The notes under the pieces are model-generated. The model ran no database searches. It was not told the origin of the DNA and saw only the letters and a list, made by a program, of their open reading frames with translations. 64,000 nt of DNA from Paratrimastix pyriformis (Eukaryota > Preaxostyla > Paratrimastigidae). How positions within the stretch are numbered: the stretch's first letter is position 1; the number at the start of each line of letters is the position of its first letter. A program made the position numbers and the translations under genes. Below are positions 23,795 to 36,059 of this stretch, piece by piece. The stretch spans positions 1 through 64,000 of the forward strand of contig JAPMOS010000004.1 in NCBI GenBank assembly GCA_027972325.1, in the 5' to 3' direction.

Positions 23795-26732
23795 TTATAT
23801 GGTGGTGAATAATAATAAGGCTGCGCTGCCCCCTCTGCCCCCGCCCTGGTTTGGTTGGGCGTCTTCACGGCCGGCGGGGGCCACCGGGGCCGGCTGAGTC
23901 GCTCCAGCAGCAGCTGGGACTGCCCCGGCTTCCTGTCCCGCCGCGACCTCGCCTTGCCCAGCGGCCCGAGCTGCGGCCCGGGCAGCGGCGGCCTTCTCAA
24001 GGATCTCTTCCTTCTGCTGAAGAACGCGGGCCAGCCGAGCGGCACCGGGCGCTCCTGCGGCCGACCCAGCCGGGGCATCGACCTGGGAGGCGAGGGCCTC
24101 CTCGACCTCGACCATGGCCTGCACCTCCTCCGGGAGCCACCCCTCGACCTGGCTGGCGCCGCCGGGGCCCCAGGTGCGCAGCTGCTCGGCCAGGGCCCAC
24201 AACCGCCGACTGGACGGGCCCCCAGCCCGCAGGAGCCTGGTCAGGAAGCCCTCGCAGAGGGCCCCGTGGATCTCCTCAGCCAGCGTCGCCAGTGGGGTGG
24301 CTGTGGCCAGGTCCAGCTCCGCCCGCCGCTCGGGGTGCCCCCGCCGCCCACCGGAAGGCACTGTGCGTGAGAGCAGGAGCCGCCCGGGGCGATTCTCGGC
24401 CCCCACGAACACGTCCACGGGGCAACCACGGGTGGCTCCCAGCAGGGCCGCACTTAAGTGAAAGGTGCGCACATCCTGGGAGAGAGGGGGAGAGGGGGGG
24501 GGGGGGTGCGTGCGTGTGTGTGTGTGTGTGTCACCAGAGAGGTAGAAGAGACAATGTGTGTGTGTGTGTGGAGGTGATGGCGTATTGTGGGCAAGGGTCG
24601 AAGGGGAGGGCAGTTGGGGGCGCGAGGCCGACCTTGGGGCGCTGCTTGTGCAGAGAGACCGTCGATAGGAGGACCGTGGCCCGGGGGCACCGATAGAAGG
24701 GTCCCGGGTTGGCCGCGATCCGCTCCACCAGGTCTGACACCCGAGGCGAGAGGCGAGATCCCGGATGACGACGTGCGGGTGTCTTTTCGAGTTGGGAAGG
24801 GGCAGACCCCGAAGGTGGACGAGGGACCCGGCCCGGTCGGTGGCTGCCATGGCGGGGGCGCACACGAGGTAAAAGTCGGCCAGCAGAGCCTTGCACTGCT
24901 CGGCCGTGTTGTACTCACCCGCCGCAACACTGCCGTGATGTGGAACCTGGATCAATCGACCAAGCGGTCCACGTGTGAGGAGGAGGAGCAGGAGGAGGAG
25001 GAGGAGGAGCAAGAGAGGGGGGGAGGGGGGGAGGGGGGGACCTTGATCACGTCATAGCGAGTTGGGATGCCCTGGTGCTGCAACAGAACCGCCGATGGGA
25101 CGTCGCCAGGGAAGAGCATCCGAAACGGCTGCGGGTCTGCCTCGCTCCCCGGCCCTGCCAAAAGCACAACCGCGCCCCAGCCCCGAGCCAGAAACCGGAC
25201 ATTATGAAGGAGACAACCAGAGCGAACTTCGCACCGGGCGGTGGGCGAACCGCCATGGCCCGACCTCGCGGCGAGGACCGCGGGACGGACCGTCTGCGAG
25301 GAGGGACACCACGGACGACCCATTCCGCTCCCCGTTGAGGGCCTGGTAGCAGCTCATCAGGTCGGGCTCGTAGAAGGAAATCTCGAACCCTTGAGGGCAC
25401 TGGAAATATGGGATGAGAGCGGGGGTGAGGCGGGGTGGTGAAATGGCGATGGGGGTGGGTGGGGAGTGGGGGGGGGGGGGGGGGGGCGAGGGTGCAGAGC
25501 ACCAAACCTTCTGTCTTCCGTAGAACTGGAACAGTGGAAAGTCGTGCTCCGTCCAGGGAACCTGGGAGAACGGGACAGAAAAAAGACAACCGTTGGCTTG
25601 TGCTTGCGTTCTCGGTTGCTTCCCCAACCGCCGACACGGGCAGGGTGGGGCGCGCAGTAGGGACAGACCCCCGTGCTGAGGATGACCGAGTTGATGAAGG
25701 GCATTCGGCCCCGGGGTCGTGCCGGAAGTGGCACCGCCATCTGGGGCGGCGCCACACTGAAAGGGCACGAGGAGACCGCCGGGGCCAGTGGGCTGGGACC
25801 ACGTGCGAATGAGGGCAGCGGAAGGGCCGATGGCGGCTGTTCGGCCCGGGTCGAAACAGGCGCCGCCCGGTCGAGGGGGAACCCCGCCTGAACATAAAAG
25901 TGGACGTGAACGTGAGAGTGCGTGAAAACACAGGCCTGAGCAAGGACTCGCTGGAAGAAAGCTGGGTCCCATAGGGTCAGAGGGCGATGCCAAAATAGCG
26001 CCACAGGATACGAGTAGACGGGTGGCGGCGGCGGAGGTGGTGGTGGTGGCGGCGGCGGTGTGACCATGGGGGTGACGATGGACAGGTCTTGGAGCTGGTC
26101 TGCCAGCCCGTGGAGGTTGTGTTCTCCCCGGCCAGTGGTCTGAGCAGTTCCTGGAGTCCTGGGAGGCCGCCCTCGTCGCCGGGGGGCGGCAGAGGCCGGG
26201 GTCGAAGGCTGAGGGGTCTGGGGTGCTGGGTGTTGCGGAGCCTCGGCGTTCGGTATGGTTGGGGAGGGGGAGGGGGAGGGGGGAGGCATCACAAGAGGCA
26301 CTGGGTTTTGCGTGCTGGGAGGGGACCAGTCAAGAGCAGCGAGTTTTGCAATGTGGTCCCGGTCCGAGTGGCTGATCACGACCATGTGCGGACGCAATTT
26401 AGGCTCGAATTTTTCGATACTCTCTGCCCCGGCGTCGAACAACACCTTGAATGCAACGGGTGGGGGACAGCCCTTAGCCTCGAGCTCCTGTAACGGAACA
26501 CCAAATGTCGTCATCACCGATTCGCCAAAATCTCCGTTGAGGACATCAACTGCCAGTCTAAATGTGGTCCGATCACACGGAGGGGAAGGAGGCCACTTGC
26601 AATAAGCGGCCACCGATGCAGCCGGAGCGGTTGAGTCGGCCACTTCCGGCGTTCGAGCAACCCCCACCTGGCATATGCAGGCACGCCGGAACTTTCACCA
26701 GACAGTCTGCAGGAACATGCCGGCTCAACATG
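23795..26732 (-). CDS. Metallo-beta-lactamase-fold protein (ComEC-like hydrolase domain)
   Basis: Candidate start ATG 26732 (MLSRHVPADCLVKV) precedes an exon with FRLAVDVLNGDFGESVMTTF, the opening strands of an MBL fold. KVLFDAGAESIEKF and the metal motif SHSDRDHIAKL (HxDxDH) follow. After intervening exons come GIPTRYDVIKV and, across a repeat-filled intron, PHHGSVAAGEYNT, the second metal histidine seen as KVPHHGS in ComEC-type proteins. A C-terminal ~200-residue Ala/Glu/Arg-rich helical segment ends at stop 23795-23797. Between the two metal motifs lie ~250 residues of Pro-rich and unfamiliar sequence (WTEHDFPLFQFYGRQKVW, FEISFYEPDLMSCYQ), so the domain is heavily interrupted. Substrate is unknown. 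In bacteria such domains act on nucleic acids; in this protein the function is open. Confidence 0.6.
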
Positions 26733-26919
26733 CTGTCGGAAAGTTATTGGTCGGTCGTCTGGGCGACAGCGCCACAAAAAATCAAGAAGAAGCAACGAAG
26801 CAGCCACAAAAGACCCCAAAAAACGCGCCGCCACCGGCGGAGCCCGAGGGAACCGGAACAAAAGCATCCCCCGCAGAGGAGGCCACGAGGTATTACACAG
26901 GGTGAGCGTCGGTCAGCGC

Positions 26920-27799
26920 TTAGTCGTGGCGCTCGTTGAGCCAGGCCAGGGCGGCGGACATGGACTCGGTGAGGAGCAGGGCCTCCTTGGTGAGGGCGTC
27001 GCTATAACCCATGTCACGCAGCTTCTGGTAGGTCAGCACCAGCTCCAGCGCCTGCTCGGCACGAGACGAGCCGATGTGAGCGGGGAGGGCGGGAGGGCGG
27101 GGAGGGCGGGGGAGGGCGGGGGAGGGCGGGGGAGGGCGGGGAGGACGGGGAGGGCGGTGGTGACCTTGTCTTCCTGGTTGGGGTCCTTGTCGTACCGAGA
27201 CAGGGCGAACTTGAGGACGTCCTCCGGGAAGCCCATCCCGAAGAGCTGCCCCAACGCGCGGCCCACAGGACCCCCAACCAAGCAGCGCCGTGCAAGGTCA
27301 GCAGCGCACAGGGACCGAGGGCGAGGGCGAGGGCGAGGGCGAGGGCGAGGGCGAGGGCGAGGGCGAGGGCGAGGGCGAGGGCGAGGGCGAGGGCGAGGGC
27401 GAGGGCGAGGGCGAGGGCGGGGAAGGGTCCAGACCGCTGCAGGGTTGCCCTCGCAAGCGACGGGGGGGACCTGTGGCGGCTCGTCGAAGGGGTTCAGCGG
27501 CATGGGGATCGGCGGCTCGGGCAGCACCAACGGGGTGGTCGTCGCCGCGGGGGGGGAGGAGGACACGGCGGAGGAGACGGCGGCGCTCATGGGGATGCCC
27601 GATGCGGGGCCCGGGCTGGTGATCATGGGGATGCTCAGCGGCATCATGGGCTAAAGAGGAGGGTGGGACTCGCCCCTGGGAGACCGAGGCAGACAGACCA
27701 TGGGGGAGGGCGTGGACAGCCGCCTGGCCTTCTCCTCCAGCTCGCGGGCGGTGAGCATCTGGATAAACTGCTTCTCGACGGAAAAGTCGTAGCTGCCCA

Positions 27800-27837
<38 letters not shown>

Positions 27838-28546
27838 TGCCAAATTTGGGACTGCCTGAGAAAGACCCCCCGGCCCCCCACCACCACAGACGTGAATGCG
27901 GTGTGGGGGACATTTTCAACGTAGTCCGGGGGGAGCGTGACCTAAAGGTCGTGATGAGAGAACGATCGTCGGTGCGGGGCTGGAACCCAGACCAAGGAGG
28001 CGGGAACGCGCGGTCGCGTGGGGAGTGGGGGACGGAGTGGGGTGACACTCGGGGGTTGGGCACTCTAGAATATGGGTCAATAAAAATAAAAGTGAAAATG
28101 ATCCGGAGCATCGAACCTGTGGCTGCGCGGTCACACCAAGATTTTGCCGCAGCAATTGTTCATCTGCGAGCCGCGAGAAGCGAATTGCGCAGGGCTTCGG
28201 ATTCGCGATTAAAACGAGACTTTAAAGAAGAGACTCATCTCGCATGTCGAAGGCATCAAAACAGACCCCGGTTCTGGAATGGACACGAGGTCGGGGCGGA
28301 TGGGTGCGGCCCAGAGCAAATTTGTCTGAAGATCGCCGTCTGCGGCAATACCAACTTTCAAATTCGCCCCGTCAGACAGAATGTGCAGGTATTTGACGGC
28401 TTCTAGCCTCGGAATTGGATTCCAAACAGCGGCTGGGGAGGGTGAAAATTGGGCGGAAAACAAACTCTGAACGAACCTCCAAGAGCCGACTGAACTAGTT
28501 CTGAAATCGTCACTTCGCCATCAAAACGGCAAAGTGAGGTCAGCAT
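26920..28546 (-). CDS. UBA-domain protein, UBAP1/ESCRT-I-like
   Basis: The C-terminus joins LFGMGFPEDVLKFALSRYDK across an intron to QALELVLTYQKLRDMGYSDA and LTKEALLLTESMSAALAWL, ending NERHD at stop 26920-26922. The spacing resembles the overlapping-UBA solenoid (SOUBA) of UBAP1, an ESCRT-I subunit that binds ubiquitinated cargo at endosomes. Upstream are MMPLSIPMITSPGPASG with an NPF tripeptide (PMPLNPFDEPP), and YDFSVEKQFIQMLTARELEE. A possible first exon is MLTSLCRFDGEVTISELVQ at ATG 28546, then AVWNPIPRLEAVKYLHIL. The middle exons were not joined with confidence. A GAGGGC repeat fills one intron. Family is inferred from pattern, not proven. Confidence 0.5.
27311..27420. repeat. GAGGGC six-base tandem repeat in an intron
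   Basis: About 18 copies. It reads as an open Pro-Arg dipeptide run on the minus strand, but GT (after NPAA) and AG (before LFGMGF) sites frame it cleanly as an intron. Confidence 0.8.
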
Positions 28547-28951
28547 TCTTCTTTCCACAACACGCGGAAGAAAAAGATAGTGTGAGGCACAGGGGCCAAG
28601 TTTACAAAACAACATGTCAAAGAACTGGTCGACAACGAAGGAAAGCCAACACAACAACAACAACAAAAAAAAAAAATAAAATAAAACAGACAACAAAACA
28701 GGAATTACCAATTCACAATTGCATAGTAGAAAAGGAGAAGAGAGAACAGGTCGAGTTTTCGCTAGAGCATCGGTGGAGAGGGAGCCCTCTGGTGAGCGAG
28801 GTGGTCGTCAGGGTAATATTGGGGGCCTGCGGGCGTGGAAAGTGAGAGGAAGCACTGCAAGATGGCACTACAAACCGGGTGATCGAGATGGCGGCTCCCG
28901 CCCAAAACGTGGTTCTGTGGTCCCTGCAGCAGCCGGGGCTTTGGGCTTGGT
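28547..28951. other. 405-base intergenic stretch
   Basis: Between the stop of the SHIPPO gene (28952) and the tentative start of the UBA gene (28546), both on the minus strand. It is A-rich on the plus strand (A run at 28665-28676 followed by TAAAATAAAA), so T-rich in gene sense. No coding signal seen. Confidence 0.5.
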
Positions 28952-30013
28952 CTAGCGGTGAAGGCAAAGATTAACGGCGAGAAGCAACGATGCCCAACGG
29001 ACGACAGCGTAGCTACTCTGCTGGGCCATGGTGGCGTTCGCCGAGAATACTGGGGGCGTGGGCATCACCCGGGCCTCCTTGCCAAACGAGAAGCGTGGCG
29101 GACTTCGTGGTGGTTGGGGAACGGGCGAGTACACGGGTCCTGCCAATCCAAAATCAACATGGCAGCGCAGACGGGCGGCTCACGGACCGGGCGCATCGCT
29201 GGCGACGGAGGGGAAACGCGGAGCCCCGCCAAATCGGTGCTCGGGAGCTGCAACAGGAAAAGTGTGGGTGAGGCGGAGGGGCCGGGGGAAGGCAGACAAG
29301 CCGGAGCGACGTTGCGGGGCATGTACTTGGGCCCCGGAGAGTCGGTCGGGCGCTGCTGATCGAAGTAGCGGGCCCCCGTCTCGGAGAGCCGCGGCCGGAT
29401 GACGGGGCTTGGACTGCGAGCCCGCTGCAGGTCGGTATACCCCAGGGCATCGAATTGGGTGCTCGCTGGGGTGAGGTGGTGTGGTGACAGAAGGGGATCA
29501 GGTCCTGGCGCCCCTCAAAGCCAAACAAGACCTGAGGGGACATAGGGGAGAGAGGGATTGACAAAACGCGCGGCGCTCCCGAAACCCGAGCTTCGAATGG
29601 TGGGGCGAGAAATCGTCTGGTCGGGGGAGTAGCGAGCTGGAAAACCAAAATTCAGTGGCCCCAAAACGCGAGAACAACCCGGACCCGGGCCGGGGGAGTC
29701 GACGTTCCGAAAGGGGAGGCGTTCGCGCCGCGAGGCGGAGAGGCGGGTGGGAGACAACGATCTCCTGATCAGACTAGACGCTGTTGATGCTGTGAAAGAA
29801 TCTCGTGTCCTTTTCGATCGTGAGTTTTCATGTTCGCGCAAAAAACAAAAATGGGACCTCTGTCTCTGTCTCGACTGCGGAGATGATCCGCGAGTCAAAG
29901 AGGCAAGTGGATCCTACGTCCAAATCAAAAAAAATCAAGAAAGGCATCCCGGCGACACAGACAGGTGACGGGGCGAGCGGAGGCAGCCTCGACTGCTGTT
30001 GAGGTGTAGCCAT
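28952..30013 (-). CDS. SHIPPO/STPGR-repeat flagellar protein (ODF3/CIMAP-like)
   Basis: Proteins with PGP repeats of this sort associate with axonemal or cortical microtubules. ATG 30013 opens MATPQQQSRLPPLAPSP, followed across an intron by DPLASLTRGSSPQSRQRQR. Four or more repeats are visible, several rebuilt across introns: DSPGP|ARYSPDQTISRP, GAPGPDPLLSPHHLTP, DSPGPKYMPRN, DAPGP|GPVYSPVPQPP followed by PRFSFGKEARV. Between them is SPSPVIRPRLSETGARYFDQ. The last exon ends at stop 28952-28954. Repeats sit at or near exon boundaries, as in other members. The start codon lies 54 bases from that of the divergent axonemal dynein chain. Confidence 0.75.
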
Positions 30014-30067
30014 TAGTTCCCCCGGGTTTGAGCTCCTAACACTTGTTTAAACCGCTCTGCGAAAGAA
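30014..30067. promoter_or_regulatory. 54-base bidirectional promoter gap between two flagellar genes
   Basis: It separates the start codons of the SHIPPO-repeat gene (-) and the dynein intermediate chain gene (+). Both products are ciliary, so shared control from this interval is a natural reading. It is AT-richer than the flanks. I do not see a clear X-box (RFX site). Confidence 0.55.
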
Positions 30068-33000
30068 ATGCAGACATCAATGAGCGGTGCCAAACTGCCA
30101 GCAGGCAGAAAGGCTCCTTCTGGTGCGCCCAGTATATCTGTTTCTCAATCTCGCGCCTCCCGCTCGGTCGTCTCTTCGGCGGGCGGCATGGGGAAAAAGA
30201 AACAAGGTCTGCCACTGCGGCAGAAACACGTGGGGGGCGCGGGACCAAATATCCGTTTGTTGCGTTCGCAGAATAGTGGGCCGCCATTTCTTCCGGCTCA
30301 TTTCACAATCCCATCTCCCATCTTCGCCCGCACCATCGCCAGCCTCCGAAGAAGACTACCCGTCGCTGCAACTTGCTGATCCGAAGACTGGCGAATTGAA
30401 GGAGATGGCCCCGTACCGGCTCAATCGGAGCGCCCCCCCTCCGCCCCCCGCTCTGGTGGAGGGGAAGGGCAGCGATGCACGCAGCATGGCCGACCGGAGC
30501 GAGACCCGCAGCGTCTACAGGGCCCCGTCGATTGCCTCCCGCAGCAAGGGGGCTCGCTCTGTCCGAGCTGTCTGTCCTCGCGGGCTCACCTTCATGGACA
30601 GGGCCGGCCTCCTCCTCCCCGGGTGATTTCACCTGCGCCGGCGGTTCTTGGTGGGGGGTGGGGGGTGGCAGCAATCGTCCCACGAGATGGACCAGATCTC
30701 GTACAGCGTGTCCTTCTCGGGGCTCGAGTCGGACGAGTCGGGCGACAACGAGTCGGTGGCCTCGAGCCGCCTCGAGGAGGACGAGGAGGCCGACCGGGCC
30801 GACCGGGAGGACGTCGACAGGGCCCCCGAGGCCGAGAAGCCCGAGAGTCTGCATCCCCCCCTCCCTTCTCCACATGCACCCTGTCCATCCCCCGCACCAC
30901 ACCACACGCGCTGGGCGGGGATGGCCATGGCATATCATGATCGTGCTGGACGGGGGCGGGGTCTTCTTGGTCCGGGCGTGGCGTGGCGGGGCGGGGGCAG
31001 TCCATCGGGAGTGGGCCTACGACGACGACCAGCCCCCCAAGGGGGCCGACACCGACCAGGCCGTCTCGCTGATCTTCGAGGAGTCCGAGACACACACCCT
31101 GCTCGACCTGCCCCAGGTCCGCATCCCCCCAGGCACCGGCACTGGCACACTGGCACACTGGCACACTGGCACACTGGCACACTGGCACACTGGCACACTG
31201 GCACACTGGCACACTGGCACACTGGCACACTGGCACACTGGCACACTGGCACACTGGCACACTGGCACTGGCACAGCACGCACACGCCCCATCGGCGCAC
31301 TCCCCGCTCTCGTCGCGGTGCCCTGGGTTCTCACCGCGGGGCGGGGCGGGGCGGTGGCACGGATGGACGCAGACCTGCGTGGCGCAGGACTCGCCGCTGT
31401 ACATCAAAGTCCTCGAGAGCAACGACCGCTACAAGAAGGTCGCCCGCCCCGTGCCATGCGCCGCGCCACCCGCCATACCCCCCATCCGCCGCCGGCTCCC
31501 TCTCCCCTCCCTGGCCTCCTCGGCGGCTCACGCCGCGTGCCGCACCTGGATGGATGGGCGGGTGGATGGGCGGATGGGTGGCAACCGAGCAGAAGCTCAA
31601 GCAGAACCAGCAGCAGAAGGACACCCTGGCCGCCAAGTCGGTCATCACCCTGGGCCCCGACCCGACCCACTTCGGCAACCAGGCCATCCGCCACCAGGTC
31701 GGCCGACACCATCCCCCCCCCGCTCCCCATACCCCCAAGCAGTCGGCACAGCCACGTTCGGGTTTCCAGAGAAACGTCTCGTTCCCTGCTCGTTCCCTAC
31801 GCCCCGCCCCACCGCCCCACCGCCCCACCGCCCCACCGCCCGGACTCCTCGGGACGCCCTCACCCGGGCGGGGATGCGGACGTGTGGCTCACAGTCGACC
31901 GAGTCCGAGGTGGCCGTACCGATCGTCTTCGCCGAGGAGCCCAAGCCCAAGGCCGAGGGCCCCGCCCCCGAGACGGCCGGCCCGCCCAAGCTCAACCTGG
32001 GCGACATCAACAAGTCGGCCCTCGGTCCGCCCCCTCGCCCGCACCTCGCTCCCCCCCCCCCCCCCCCCCCCACCCGTCTGCCTGCCTCCGCCTCATCGGC
32101 GCCTCTCGCGGCGTGGGCCCCTGGCCCTGGGGGGCGCAGGCCACCCCTCGGCCACCGCAGCACCCCGGGCAGGCCGGGACGGGTGGCCAGGCGGCCCGTC
32201 GGCCCAGCCGGCCACCGAGCGGATCGCCGAGCTGCGGCGGCTGATGGAGGCCACCCCGACAAGCTCGCCCAGAGCCAGTACAAGGCCCAGATCATGGCCC
32301 TCCAGGTCCGCCCACGCCAGCACCACCCCAGCACCACCCCAGCATCACTGCCAGCATCACCGCCAGCATCACCGCCAGCACCAACGCCCCCGTCACGCCC
32401 TGTCCTCATCGCCATCGGCCACCCCCAGCAAAGGCGGGCCTGGAGGCCCTCAGGCAACGCGCCGCCGCCGCGTCGCAGCAGCAGGCCGACAAGGGCACTG
32501 ACACCATGGCCGCCGTCCGTGCGCCCTCCGGAAGGGGAAGGGGGGGGGAGGGAAAGGGGGGAGAGGGGAAGGGTGTGTGAAATGGGGCCGGGAGCCTTCC
32601 TTCTTCGCTGCTCACCCAGCCTGGGGTGATGCCGACCGGTGCGCCCGACCAGGCGATGCGGCTGCTGCCCAACCAGCGGGTGCACCCGGTGCAGGTCAAC
32701 CTGTGGGACATCTGGGACGCCTCGGGCATGCGGGCCGCCGCCGAGGGAAGAGCCCGGGGCCGGGGGGCCGGCGCCCAGGGCGACGAGGACCCCCGCCCGG
32801 CCGAGGACGACCAGTCCGAGGCCCCGCCGCCCAGGCCCCGCCCGGCCCATCAGCTCGGTCCCAAGCGCCGCTGCCCCGTCAGCAGGTCCGCTCGCCCCCA
32901 AACTGGCCTTCCTCCTTCTACCACCACCACCACCACACCATGCTCCCGCACCACCACCCCTTTCATCATCTCACGTATGCGCCCCTTCACCCCGCCGCCG

Positions 33001-34952
33001 CCGCCGCCCATCGCCCATCCCCATCGCCCCATCCATCCCCATCTCCGTGGGTGCAGCCGGGCGAGTGCCCGAGCGGGCCGGGCGGCCCGCTGGGCACGAT
33101 GGGGCACGATGGGCACCGAGACCATCATCAGCGCCGCCACCTGGCCCAGGCCCAGGAGGCCCGCCTGGCCCGGGAGAACGTGCTCTTCGTCCAGGTCGCC
33201 CCCGGCCCGCCCCCGCCTCCTTTGCCCGCTGCCTGCACCTTCTTCTTCCTCCCCCCTCCCTCGCCCTGTCATCAGCACCCCATCACCCCATCATTATCGG
33301 CATCATCATAGCCATCATCATGTGCCCCCCACCCATCCCTGACCTCACCTCCCGTCCTCCTCTTTCCTCTCCGCGCGCGCCCCCTTGTTGGCGGGACCCC
33401 CTGCCGGCGCCCGCAGAAGCTGCCCCACATCCGGGAGACCCTGCGGCTGGTGGAGAACGCTGGCGCAGAACCTCTTCCACGAGCCCATCATGCAGTACCG
33501 CAACCTGCTGCCCCTGCCCCTGCCCGAGCCCGACGCCCGCTCGCCCGTGCTGTACAGGCTCTGGGCCTACCAGTGCGACCTCACCGCCGGCCTGCCCGTC
33601 GCGGCCATCGCAGTCAACAGGCACAACCCCGTCCGCGGCACACCTGCCCCCCCCTCGTCCCGGCTCGACGCCATCATCGACATCACCGCCAGACCATGAT
33701 CATCACTCCCCGCTCAACATCATCCACATCCAATACCAAAGGAAACCCACCTGACATACCCCCCCCCCCCCCCCCCCCCCGGCCGGTGCAGGACCTGATC
33801 GGGGTTGCCTACAGCAGCCTCAAGTTCGGTGTGGCCCAGCGGCCGGGGCTGATCCTGTGCTGGTCGCTGAAGAACCCTGGGCACCCCAGACGGTCATCCG
33901 CACCCCGGTGGGGGTCACCGCCCTGGCCTTCAGCGTGGCCCACCCGCCCATCATCGCGGCCGGCATGTACGACGGCTCGATCGCCTCTACGACGTCCGCA
34001 AGCGCAACCCCAAGCCCGTCCTCGAGACAAGGTCCGCGCCCCTGCCCGCCGCCCCCTGCCCGCCGCCCCCTGCCCGCCGCCCCTGCCCGCCGCCCCCTGC
34101 CCGCCGCCCCTGCCCGCCGCCCCCTGCCCGCCGCCCCTGCCCGCCCATACAACGGCATGCATCTCATCATCGCGACCCGACACGCTGACCCCCGTTCTCT
34201 TTCGTGCCCCCCCCCCCCCCCCCCCCCCCCCCATCCGGTCGGTGTCTGTCTGTGTGTCTGCGTGTCTGTCTGTTTGTGGGCAGCGGGATGCCGGGCAAGC
34301 ACAGCGACCCGGTCTTCCAGCTGGCCTGGATCGACGCCGACACGGAGCGGGCGAGCCTGGCCTCGGTCTCGACCGACGGCAAGGTGTCCTCTGGAACGCC
34401 GCCAAGGGCTTCGAGCACACCGACCTGATGCGCCTCCGCCGGCTGACCAGCACCCGGCCCAAGCTCACCGCCAAGCTGACGCCCTCTTCCCCAGCGCCGC
34501 CGGCGGCGCTCGCCTGCCCCGCGGCGGCGGCGGCCCCGGAAGGGCGGCCGCCAGTCCGGCCGCCGGGGCCGCGGACGGCCACGGACGCGTTCATCTCCCG
34601 GGTGGCCAGCGGGACCTGCTTCGACTTCCAGATGCACGCCGCCGCCGACCACAACATGTCCGCCCCCCCCAGGCCGCCCGCCGCCCCCCCAGGCTGCCCG
34701 CCGCCCCCCAGGCCGCCCGCCGCCCCCAGGCCCCCCCCCCCCCCCCCCCCGCGCCCCCCCCCCCCCCCCCCGCGCCCCCGCCGATCACCCACACGCACTC
34801 ACATCACACGCACACCTGGCCTGGGCGCAGCTACCTTGTGGGCACGGAGGACGGGACCATCCACAAGTGCTCGCGGTCGTACCCCGAGTACCTGGAGAAC
34901 TACCTGGCCCACTCGGGCCCCATCTACAGGCCCGATGGTCCCCTAGCACCCC

Positions 34953-35023
<71 letters not shown>

Positions 35024-36059
35024 TCATCAAACCTTCACGTGCATCCTCCCGCCCCCTCCCCCCTGCATGCATCCCTGGGTGGTGGTGGCTGCGGCGGCGG
35101 CTGGCGGGATGCAGGTCGCCCTTCTGCCCCGAGTTCTTCCTGTCCTGCTCGGCCGACTGGACGGCCCGCCTGTGGCACAGCGAGCACGAGGAGACGCCCC
35201 TGTTCACCTTCCAGTCCTTCAAGGTCCCCCCACCAGCAAACCCCGCGCCCCGCGCCCCGCCCCCGCCCCCCACGATGCGATGATCTGTCTTGATGCGGTT
35301 GCACTGCTTTCCGCATCAAAACCCACTCCCTCTCCTCCTCCCCCTCCCTCCCTCCGTGTTACCCCGTCTCCCCTCCCCTCTCCCCTGGGCAGGACTACGT
35401 TGCGGACGTGGTCTGGTCGCCGACGCACTCGTCCCTCTTCGTGACGGCCACCGGGGACGGCACCCTGGACGTCTGGGACCTGGCCCACTCCACGTCCGCG
35501 CTCCGTGCCCTCCTCCCCGCATCCACACCCTCCCCGCCGCCATCCCCCGCGCCTCCCATCCCCCCCACGCCTCCATCCCTCACTCACTCACTCACACCTC
35601 CCCACCGGGGTCATCGTTGATCGGCCGATCCATCGGGTGGCTTGGGGCCGCGCAGGGTGGACCCGCTCATCGCGGGGGCCCCCCAGGACAGCCCCCTGGG
35701 CGCCCTGGCCTTCGGGCCCGACGGGACGGTCCTCTTCGCGGGCGACGCACAGGGGGCGGTCCACGTCTACAAGCTGGCCAACATCCCCCCACGCACCGTC
35801 CGTCGTCCCAGCCACCCACCACCACCCAACCTCCCGTCCACCGCCTCGCCCATCCCTCCGGGGCACTGTCGGCTTGGCGACTGATCTCCCGTGGGGTTTT
35901 CCTGCATCCGGCCTGTCCCCTCCTGGCCCACAGGCGGACGCGTTGCGGCAGGCGGTGATGGCCGAGGGCCACACCTTGCTGGGGGGCGACGAGAAGGCCC
36001 AGCAGCAGCAGGCCCAGCAGGCCCAGCGGCAGCAGACCCCGTCCGAGCCACCATCCTGA
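30068..36059 (+). CDS. DNAI4: Axonemal dynein intermediate chain, WDR78/IC138 type
   Basis: A WD-repeat subunit of an axonemal dynein, closest by pattern to the inner-arm I1/f chain IC138 (WDR78). ATG 30068 opens MQTSMSGAKLPAGRK; about 20 exons follow. The N-terminal half is acidic and disordered (SYSVSFSGLESDESGDNESV, DTDQAVSLIFEESETHTLLD). The dynein-chain core has KLPHIRETLRLVE, NLFHEPIMQYRNLLPL and LIGVAYSSLKFG. Then come GLILCWSLKNPGHP, VTALAFSVAHPPIIAAGMYD, KHSDPVFQLAWI, YLVGTEDGTIHKCSRSYPEY, FFLSCSADWTARLWHSEHEE, DYVADVVWSPTHSSLFVTA and PLGALAFGPDGTVLFAGDAQ, i.e. about six WD blades. A Gln-rich tail ends at stop 36057-36059. Introns contain CACACTGG and CA repeats and long C runs. Confidence 0.85.
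31137..31272. repeat. 8-base CACACTGG tandem repeat
   Basis: About 16 near-perfect direct copies in an intron of the dynein chain gene. Confidence 0.85.
34030..34145. repeat. CCCTGCCCGCCGCC-type tandem repeat in an intron
   Basis: Several direct copies of a 13-14-base C-rich unit between WD-repeat exons of the dynein chain gene. Confidence 0.7.
34958..35021. repeat. CA dinucleotide run
   Basis: About 32 CA units in an intron of the dynein chain gene, shortly after the SGPIY exon. Confidence 0.9.

Noticed and set aside
27311-27420. A coding Pro-Arg repeat domain in the UBA gene
   Set aside because: GT and AG sites on either side join NPAA to LFGMGF in frame, so the tract is intronic.
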